Shown here: positions 56,651 through 64,000 of the stretch, one piece after another
Position numbering within the stretch: the stretch's first letter is position 1
Layout of the letters: every line of letters begins with the position of its first letter
Origin: Neoceratodus forsteri
Taxonomy: Eukaryota > Chordata > Ceratodontiformes > Ceratodontidae
Direction: 5' to 3'
Assembly: GCA_016271365.2 (NCBI GenBank)
Contig: JADMNL010000028.1
Location: 98,053,501-98,117,500, forward strand
Length of the DNA stretch: 64,000 bases
Notes under the pieces: model-generated
Databases searched by the model: none
What the model was told of the DNA's origin: nothing
Seen by the model: only the letters and a program-made list of their open reading frames with translations
Position numbers and translations under genes: made by a program

Positions 56651-58195
56651 ACATTTAAAAAATACTAACATACTAGTTGCCAGCAGATTAGGTCTTACGG
56701 TCTGTCGAGTCTGCTCGAACTTCAGATCCCTAGTTGGGTGCCGAGGCCCCCTTGTGTTCCAGAAACCCTCATCATCTAACCCCACCCCTGGGCCAGGCCA
56801 TCATCTGATACATTCGCTTTCTGTGTCTGTCCCACCTCTCTTGAAGCCCTCCACTATGGATCTCTGAACCAGCTCACCAGGCAGTGCGTCCAAGAGTCCA
56901 CCACCCTCTCAGTGAAAACCTCCTCCTCTTCCCCCTCACCCTTCCACCTTCCAACTTCAAACCATGCCTCTGGCGATACCTCCTGCTTTAGTCTAAAGAT
57001 CCCTCCATGATTACCCTATTACCCTATTTATTCCCTTGAGGTATTTGAAGACCTCAATCATGTCCCCCGCTCTCCTCTCCTCCAATGAAAACAGGCAGAG
57101 CTCTTCAAGTCTGTCCTCATCGTCAAATCCCCTAGTCCTCGTATCATCTTAGTTGCCCTCTTCTGTACCATCTCCAGGAGCTGTATGTTCCTTTTCAAGT
57201 GTGGTCTCCAGTACTGTACACAGTACTCAAGGTGTGGTCTAACCAGTCCATTGTACAGAGGCAGAATCACTTCCCTGCTCCTAGAGGTAATCCCCCACGA
57301 AGACATCCCAACATCCTGTTTGCCTTGCTAGCCGCTCTCCTGCACTGCTCAGAGTTATTCATACATGTGCATGCATCCACCATGACTCCTAGATCTTTTT
57401 CCCCTGTTGAGGCCTCCAGCGCCTCCCTCCCAGGGTGTACCTGTGTTTAGGGTTTCCCGCCCAAGATGTAACTCCTTGCACTTGGTGATATTGAAATTTA
57501 ATTTCCATGTGAGCCCAGCTTTCCAGGGTGTCCAGGTCCCTTGCAGGCCAACCTCCCTCTTCTCCCTCAACTACTGCTCCCATCTTGGAGTCATCAGCGA
57601 AGAGAACTCATTTCACACCCTATACCCTCCCTGATGTCCGATATGTAGCCATTAAACAGGATCGGACCCAGGACGAGACCCTCGGTACCCCTACCGACCT
57701 CTCTAGGGTTTGAGAGCTCCCCACCGACCACTACTCTCTGGCATCCAGCTAGCCAGTTTTTAATCCATCTGACCATCAAAGGGCCTACTCCCAACCCTGT
57801 CAGTTTCTCCACCAGACCATTGTGGGGGACAGAGTCAAACGCCTTGCTGAAGTCCAAGAATAATATATCCACAGGCTTTCCCTGTCCAGTTCTGATGTTA
57901 CCCATTTGTAGAACTCCACAAGTTTGGTTTGACATGATCTACCTGGCACAAACCCATGTTGCCGACTATCCAGACCTCCCACCTCCTCCAAGTACACCTC
58001 TAATCGTTCCTTTAGTATACTCTCCATTAATTTTCCCACCACCGAGGTCAAACTGATGGGTCTATAGTTATCTGGTACTTCCCTCGACCCTCCTTTATGG
58101 ATTGGCACCACATGTGCCTCTCGCCAATCCCTAGGTACCTCCCTGTCTCAAGCGACCTGTTGAAGAGCTCCGCCAGGGTGCAGCCAGTATGTCCG
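56651..58195 (-). mobile_element. CR1-clade LINE 3' fragment K
   Basis: The minus strand reads, from its 5' side: MVPIHKGGSREVPDNYRPIS, LTSVVGKLMESILKERLEVY and DSRQHGFVPGRSCQTKLVEF (58111-57800); VDILFLDFSKAFDSVPHN and LGPILFNGYISDI (57935-57594); then a damaged catalytic region; [20 protein letters not shown] and QLLEMVQKRATKMIRGLGDL (57306-57058). The 3' UTR runs to 56651 (GTCTGCTCGAACTTCAGATC in plus). Broken frame; a different CR1 subfamily from copies A and B. Confidence 0.9.
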
Positions 58196-58299
58196 CCAAT
58201 TCCCAGTTCATACAGTGAGCAAAATAAAATCGTTTTCATGGTCTGAAAGATACCCAGTGAGTGTTCATCTGTATTAGGCCCATCCAACTAGAGCTGCTT

Positions 58300-58530
58300 G
58301 AATCATAAATGGATCAGATTGATCAGATTCCAAACCGATTTTGAATTTAGGATTTCTTGGATTTATAGTTCAGAAATCCTAAATTCTGAACTAAGTCCTA
58401 AAACCTTTTTATGTAGGCATTTTAGGATTTAGGGTTTCAAATCCAAATCCTAAATCTGATTTTAGGTCCTTTAGGATTTGAAAGAGAACTGGATTAGGAT
58501 TAGGATTTGGGAGTTCCTGAAAATCGGATC
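58300..58530. repeat. Dispersed TTAGGATTT-like motifs
   Basis: About ten copies of TTAGGATTT or AAATCCTAA in both orientations over 230 bp. The spacing is irregular. Adjacent inverted copies would form small stems. Probably a degenerate satellite or simple-sequence expansion. Confidence 0.55.
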
Positions 58531-58556
58531 AGAATCAACTGATTATGAACATCCCT

Positions 58557-60331
58557 ATATTTATTTATTTAAGATCCCGATTGATACCTTTGAGCCAGAG
58601 GCTCATTTACAAAGGTTCTAAGTCAGGTGACACAATACAGAGCCATTGAGTTACATCAGTGAAAACACTGTACAGAGAGGAACAAGGGTGACACTAGACA
58701 ACAATACACATAAGAAAGTGAAACAACTGGTGGCTACATGACAAAAATACAGGTTACTAAGTGCAATGAACAGGTTTCTAAATGTAATTGGGCAGAAACA
58801 GGCAGAGCAATTAAAAGTGCATGGCAAAGCAAGCACTTGTCTACGCAGTAGTGAGGAATTGCGGCGTAGGGGAATTAGAGGTCTGAGACAGATCCGGGAC
58901 AAAACGATATAAGTTTTATTTACTTGTTTTTTTTTTTTTTAATTTTTCTTTTGCCCCCACACAACCACCGTGACATCAGCCTGGTCATGGTGCTCCCCGT
59001 GCTTCCACCTCCTGGCCACTTGTACCGTCGCCCAGTACCCTGACTTGCCCCCAGAGGTGGGGATGCGGCACTCTTGGTGCCGCATGACCAGTGACTGCCT
59101 GGGGAGAGCTGGACCCAGAGGGCTAATTGAGCCAGGGCAGGCTTCAATAGTGCGCCTGGCTGCGAGGAGTTTTCCTTGCTTTGGCAGGGGTGGGGACATA
59201 CAATGAGGTCCAGCATCCGCCCCGCCCCTCAGATGCCGGGCGCCAGTAGCTCGCAAGCTAAGCTCACCAGGCATCAAATCGCATGCAGAGCACAGCCACC
59301 CCTCCCCAGACTAGGAGAGTAGTCCATGGGACGCTCAATCCTACTGCCCCGGCTGGCCCTCCAGCCGACCGGGTCTGTTCCCAAACCTGGGTCGCCGGCA
59401 TCTAAGCGAAATCCAACCTCTGCACCGTGACAGCAAGGACGACATAAGTTGGGTGCAGCCAGAAAGGCATTGTCAGGTGGGTGGGTGGGAGAAGGGGTAG
59501 GGGGAGCTGTTCAGGGCAGTATGGGGTGCTGGGGAATGTGGAAGGTCCTCCGTGGCATTGATAAGGGCTAACAGTTGCAAGCGGTCTCACGTGCCAGCAG
59601 GTTCATGAGTCCAGATTTGAAATGGCTGATTTTGTTGGACATAAGGAGTTCAGTAGGTAGGTCATTAAGCCATTTAGGGTCCCTGTAGAAAGGGATCATT
59701 GTCGTGAGTGTGGTACACTTAAAATGCACTAGGAACACCCTTTGGTAGCACTTCTGGTGTTCACAGTTGGTTGGGTGTAGTTGTATAGTCTGGAGGTAGA
59801 CTCAGGCATAAGGCCAAGCAATGCTTTTTTCCCCAAGTAGACAAGCCTGGTATTTGATTCTGTGATGGAGGGGAAGCCAACTGATGTCCCAATACAAGGT
59901 GCGTGTATTCATCTGATAGTCAGCACTCAGGACCAGGCAGCAGGCCTTGTTGAGGAGGGTTATGATCCTCTTCAGGGCGGTGTCAGAGCCAGTACCATAG
60001 ATCACTGACCATAGTCAATGGTAGATAACACAGAGCTGCATGTAACCAGTCTAAGAGCCTCCAGGGGCATAGAATGTCTATGTCGGTAGAGAACTCCTAG
60101 TTTGGTGTTAGTTATTTTGATGGCGTGTTCAATGTGTGCTGTGAAGGACAGCGAGTCACCAAGGTATACTCCAAGATATCTGAAGGTGCTGACCTGCTCA
60201 AGCAGCTCACCTTTTGACTTATTATGTGTAGGGGCCCATGCTTTTCCTATATCCAGCCAAGATTGGCATTGTCTCCTCGTATTACAAGGAACATTTATTC
60301 CTCCCCATCCATGACCAGGAACATGAAACAC
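58557..60331 (-). mobile_element. L2-like LINE 3' end (copy O), with nested insert
   Basis: The 3' end at 58557 has (TATT)n, then GATACCTTTGAGCCAGAGGCTC in reverse, the same tail type as at 12381 and 39935. RT C-terminus on the minus strand: FRYLGVYLGDSLSFTAHIEH (about 60200), LGVLYRHRHSMPLEALRLV, IDYGQ, then LNKACCLVLSADYQMNTRTL and LYWDISWLPLHHRIKYQACL at 60005-59802. The YLGVYLD..LSF block fits L2/Rex-like or Jockey-like RTs. The GC-rich insert at 58916-59438 lies in the 3' UTR. Confidence 0.8.
58904..59450 (-). mobile_element. GC-rich retro-insert with a 12-bp target-site duplication
   Basis: ACGATATAAGTT at 58904-58915 and ACGACATAAGTT at 59439-59450 flank about 520 bp that interrupts an L2-like 3' UTR. 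Just inside the left end lies a T run (58926-58940), which is an A tail on the minus strand. The body is about 60% GC by eye, without LINE motifs. This is the shape of a LINE-mobilised SINE or a processed transcript. I recognise no tRNA boxes and no gene. Confidence 0.75.
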
Positions 60332-60589
60332 TCACGATTCTGTGGCCATCCAACCAGGGTAGACATAGACCTGAGCCAGACTCTGCCTCAAGCCCACCCA
60401 TAGTTCTGCCATACATAGCTGCTGTAATCTCATGGCCAGTAGAGGGCAGCAGTAACACAGACTCCAGAGACCAACTACATCACCTCCAGAATGCAGCCTG
60501 ACCTCTTCCTGTCAAAATGAAGTAGAAGCCCCAAGACACGGCTCAGGAGTAGATGCAGCAACCAGCACTAACTATCTATAGTGTCTGTT
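60332..60589. other. Unassigned DNA
   Basis: No recognisable feature between two LINE fragments. Confidence 0.4.
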
Positions 60590-61140
60590 ACTTACTTATT
60601 TTACTTAGGTAGATAAGGGTGGAAGTGCACCAAAGGCGCTTCTAGTCCACCCCCACTATCAGTGGTCAGTCATTAAAATCCCAATTATCCATTTCCAAAT
60701 CAAGGTTTTTCTTAAAACTGTTTAGTGCTGGAGAGTCAACTGTTATTTGTGTTAAGAGGTTCTTATACTTGACAACTCTGATGTTATAGAAGACCCTCTT
60801 TATTTGTCATGAATGGTTTTCGCCATAGTTGTTTGTTGTGTACCTGGTATTATTAACCAAGTTCTTGCATGCAGTCCATATCATTAAAGTGACTACAGAG
60901 GTATTAGATCTCCTCATAGTCGTCTCTTTTTGTGAGCTATGTAGTCCCAGTTTTCTAATCTATCATAGGCATTGATTTGCAACCCCTTATGATTTTGGTA
61001 AAGCGTCTGTGCACTTTATCAAGCAAATTGATGTCTCCCTTTTGGTAGGGAACCAGATCTGTGAGCAGTAGTCCAGATATGGGCATGCCAATGACCTATA
61101 CATAGGCAATATACTGTAACAGCGCTGTTCCTACTCACGA
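60590..61140 (-). mobile_element. L2-like LINE RT C-terminal fragment
   Basis: The reverse strand reads LLLTDLVPYQKGDINLLDKV followed by HRRFTKIIRGCKS at about 61055-60960, then IRVVKYKNLLTQ and SPALNSFKKNLD at about 60780-60690. The order 'YxKxDIxLLExVQRRFTKxI', 'YNxRVVxLWNxL' and 'SLNxFKxxLD' is the C-terminus of LINE RTs. The ending near 60590 has TATTTTACTTAGGTAG. Truncated and decayed. Confidence 0.7.
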
Positions 61141-61299
61141 AATTTCTTTAATGCATCCTAGAATCTGCAGAGCTTTAGCTGATACTGTGGTGCAGTGTGA
61201 TCTAAAAGAACAAGCATTTGTCAATGCCGAGCGTTTGCTTGCTGGCATTAGCATTGGAAGTGCAGGAGTTAGAGATGCATAATAGGAATGGCAGTGAAG

Positions 61300-61640
61300 T
61301 ATTGAACTGATGCCAACCCTCATACCCTGCAGAAACTGACAGGCATTAGGGTGTGCCTTTGGGTTATCGGCCATAACACTCACACCATTTCACCTCATCA
61401 CACCCTGCAGACACCGACAAGTGTTGCGATGTGCCTTGGGGTCTTTGAGCCTTACGCTTACCCATTCCATAAGAAAATACACTGAGATGGGTGCAATAAA
61501 GGAGAATGGGGTGAACTTTGGGGCTGATTCCAAGGCACACCTCGACACCTGTCACAGGCTGCAGGCTGGGAATGGGGGTCGAATGGCGTGAGCATTACAG
61601 CGAAATCCCAAGTCACACCCCTGACGCCTTTCAGTCTCCA
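61300..61640. repeat. Short repeated motif region
   Basis: CTGCAGAAACTGACAGGCAT and CTGCAGACACCGACAAGTG are about 80 bp apart. Further partial copies occur near 61545-61560 (in reverse) and 61620-61640. Degenerate; a weak tandem arrangement. Confidence 0.5.
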
Positions 61641-61689
61641 GGGTGGGACGTTACAGATGGAAACCCAAATGCCCCAGGTGTTTGTTGGT

Positions 61690-62420
61690 ATTTTCCTCAG
61701 ATTTTCAACATGGGATTTTTGTGATCCTCCCTTGTGAACAGTGGCACTATCAGTACGTTAGCCGAAAGGTGATTTTGCACAACAACTGCACCATTTGGCG
61801 CCACAGTCTGAAAACACATTTGGGCAGGATGTGAAATGACAGCTGTACTGTTTATGAGGAGGTGTAAAAAAATGGTAATGTTGAAAATGTGGAGTGAAAA
61901 TATGAAAACTTGGTGAAGTCACAAGCTGTAGAAAACCGCGCAACATACGCCTGCAACGCAATTATTTGAGTGAATTGACCAGATTTTCAACATAGGCATT
62001 TTGGGACCTCCGTCATGAACAGTGGCACTATGGTTTTCTAAATCTGTCCGAACATTGATTTCCCATAGCGACCGTGCCATTGTACGCCAGATATGCGAAA
62101 ACCCATTTTAAGCAGGATATGAAAAATGACAGCTGTACTGTTCATAAAGAGGTGTGAAAAAATGGCAATGTTGAAAATCTGGGGTGAAATATTAAAAATT
62201 CTCGAAGTTATGAGCTTCGTGGAAACCGTGCAATGCACACTCATGACACAATCATTTTGAAAATTTTCACCAAATTTAGCATAGGCTTTTGGAGCCCACC
62301 TCATGAACAGTGGCACTGTCATTTCACTAATCAGTCCCAAAGGTGATTCAAGCGCAGTGATGGCAAAATGACCTTTCAGGACTGAATAACGACATGACAG
62401 TGACTGAGTTCATGAGATGG
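61690..62420. repeat. Tandem repeat of about 285-bp units
   Basis: GAACAGTGGCACTAT occurs at 61736, 62017 and 62305 (spacing 281 and 288). AGATTTTCAACAT precedes the first two, a decayed version the third. AGGATATGAAA..ATGACAGCTGTACTGTT and TGGCAATGTTGAAAATCTGGGG are shared between units 1 and 2. About 2.5 units are present. Satellite-like DNA. Confidence 0.85.
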
Positions 62421-63690
62421 GATCCCAAGGACCCCATGTTGAAAATTTGGGACCAAAACTTCCAAAATGGCTGAGATATCAACCTGAATTGAAACCCCTC
62501 ATTCAGTGTCATTACTTCATTTGCGGTCGGTGTTTGAAGAGTGCAGATGTGTTCCCAGTCCACTGAAGATCGCTGCTCCTGACCTCTGCAGGTAAGTATG
62601 GGTGAGGGGTGTGTGGGGAGGTGGGGTGTGCAGAGGGAGGTGCGGAGTTAGGAAGGGGCCGGCTGCAACTACAAGGAACCATTTTCTTGTTTTCAGGTTA
62701 AATTAAAAAGATGTTGTGGATCCGTTTTTGTCTTTACAGAAACTGGATTTTGGCACAATGGGGTGGGCTCCCAGTGTGCCACTGTACTGAAATCAATGCC
62801 TACCAAGGGAATGGGCACGAGGTCAAGCAGGATATGTGGGGGGCGCATCTGACACGGGAGTGAGCATCCTAGTGTCAGAAATGCTACAGCACATTTTGGC
62901 ACACTGGGATGGGCTCTCAGTGTGCCACATTAAAGGATGTTTGGGGGTTAAGCACCTGAGTGTCACCAGGTGCTGGTCCACCAGTGCGTATCGCATCACG
63001 CCACAGTACAAGTGCCTTCGGGCACTGAATAATTCTGGCCCATATGGAGTTTAGGCTGTGGCCTGCTCCGCACTGCTGGGAGAAACTTTGGCACCAGACA
63101 CAGTGGGATGTGGAGGCAGGCAAAGAAAATGCCTCCTCACATCTTTCAGGCAGGTAGCGGTGGGATGGCGAGGCAGAGGCGTAACAAAGCAAACAGCTGT
63201 TTGCTCTTCTGCCACCTCTGCTGCCATGTTTATTGAAATATTTAATCAGGAAAGGCACGTGGGAGGTTGTGTCATCTGGCGCTGCTGCATGACGAGCTGT
63301 CTCTGATTGCAGCCCGGCAAGTTTATTTCAAGTTGGTGGCACTTCGTAATACTTGTGTCACCACTAGCATGCACGCTAATTGAGGAATGAGGGACGCACC
63401 TTCTAAAGCATGCCCTACATTCACCAAAACTGACACACCTCTGCATTTCTCCTACTACCACAAAATGTTGCTTGCACATGCACAAGAAAACATAAAATTG
63501 TTCTGATCTATCATACCCAGGTCCATTTCCTCTGGTCTGTGGGAACCTTATTACTTGGGCCTTATAATGGGATTGAGGAGCACTGAAACATACTTCTCCC
63601 AAGTCCCATCAGTTACTTCTTACGTGCCTCGCTATCCAGTTAAATAAATTCTGGTTCTTTTACTCTTCCTTGAATGCAAATGTAATTTAT
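62421..63690. other. Unassigned DNA
   Basis: Includes a possible fourth decayed satellite unit (62430-62500, TGTTGAAAATTTGGGA). The remainder shows no gene or repeat family I recognise; the two 110-118-residue minus-strand ORFs at 62917-63602 have no known motifs. Confidence 0.4.
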
Positions 63691-63754
63691 ACGGCGCTAA
63701 AAGATGTTAGTTCATAAGACCATCATCGATCGATCATATCGGATTTGGAACCTG

Positions 63755-64000
63755 CCCCACCCCTAGTGGTAATAGGGAACTCTGTTGTTAGGGGACAGAG
63801 AGGTGGTGGGTGCTTCTTTTCCAGAAGTGAGATCAGAGCACTGGTTCCCTGGTGCAGCACTGGACAGGATCATCCCTAGGGTTAGGAAGTTCACTATGGT
63901 GGAAGGGAGACCAGATGTGATAGTCACCTATGAATGAGTGATCTGGCATTGGAGGATATAGGATCAGTCAAGGAGAAATTGAGTGTTGGGCGAAAGCTTA
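63755..64000 (+). mobile_element. CR1-clade LINE ORF1 fragment, runs off the window
   Basis: PLVVIGNSVVRGQRGG then CFFSRSEIRALVP at 63757-63850, and MVEGRPDVIVTYE at 63895-63940. This looks like the SGNH esterase start of CR1 ORF1 (GDSxVR motif, here GNSVVR) and the DVIVHLGTND region, with HLGTND lost. It continues to the window edge. The GDS-to-GNS change replaces the usual first esterase residue context. Confidence 0.7.

Noticed and set aside
58920..59277. Two minus-strand ORFs of 98 and 112 residues in the GC-rich insert
   Set aside because: Arg/Lys/Gly-rich, no family motif, overlapping in different frames; taken as composition effects.
62917..63602. Minus-strand ORFs of 113 and 118 residues near the right end
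   Set aside because: No recognisable domain, no splice or promoter context; insufficient to call a gene.
1..64000. CRISPR array, bacterial operon or plasmid-like features
   Set aside because: No regularly spaced short repeats, no ribosome binding sites and no prokaryotic genes; the sequence is vertebrate repeat DNA.

Overview
The window looks like intergenic or intronic DNA from a repeat-rich vertebrate genome. I see no convincing host protein-coding exon, tRNA or rRNA gene. The evidence is the repeat mix: many CR1-clade LINE copies, two DIRS-type tyrosine-recombinase retrotransposons, a Ty3/gypsy element with a PNMA-like gag, an L2-like LINE, a tRNA-derived SINE candidate, a long TG microsatellite and several fold-back (MITE-like) elements. 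DIRS elements are absent from birds and mammals but common in amphibians, lungfish and some reptiles. The CR1 3' ends resemble those I associate with large amphibian genomes (for example caecilians), but the species cannot be fixed from sequence alone.

Layout. 1-2767 is a 3' CR1 copy (+) whose 3' end abuts a decayed DIRS element (about 2777-8410, +), probably because the LINE inserted into it. From 8.4 to 10.65 kb there are two fold-back repeats, a (TG)n tract and unassigned DNA. 10651-26828 is one Ty3/gypsy-like element: 5' LTR, putative tRNA-Thr-type primer site, gag, CCHC knuckle, protease, RT, RNase H, integrase, polypurine tract and 3' LTR. Inside its gag lies a DIRS element on the minus strand (13138-18787) with inverted terminal repeats and an internal complementary region. 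Its 5' LTR carries a further insertion of about 340 bp (12381-12720).

From 26.8 to 30.1 kb there is a short MITE and otherwise unassigned DNA. From 30.1 kb onward the window is a patchwork of CR1 fragments: 30.1-33.1 (-), 36.1-36.8 (+), 37.0-38.1 (-), 40.2-40.4 (-), 41.3-41.6 (+), 42.3-46.2 (-, nearly full length with both ORFs), 47.1-47.8 (-), 47.8-48.0 (+), 48.6-50.1 (+), 53.8-55.5 (+), 56.7-58.2 (-), and an ORF1 start at 63.75 kb running off the window. L2-like LINEs lie at 52.9-53.5 (+), 58.56-60.33 (-) and 60.6-61.1 (-). A cluster of palindromes occupies 51.36-52.02 kb, and a tandem repeat of about 285 bp occupies 61.69-62.4 kb.

All reading frames belonging to these elements carry frameshifts or stops, so nothing here appears able to move autonomously. 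The most informative points are the clean nested DIRS-in-gypsy junction with a shared AAG trinucleotide, the fold-back families (one with two copies in the window), the 66-bp LINE-tail insertion with a visible AAAC duplication, and a GC-rich retro-insert of about 520 bp with a 12-bp near-identical target-site duplication. All assignments come from reading motifs by eye; no database search was run.
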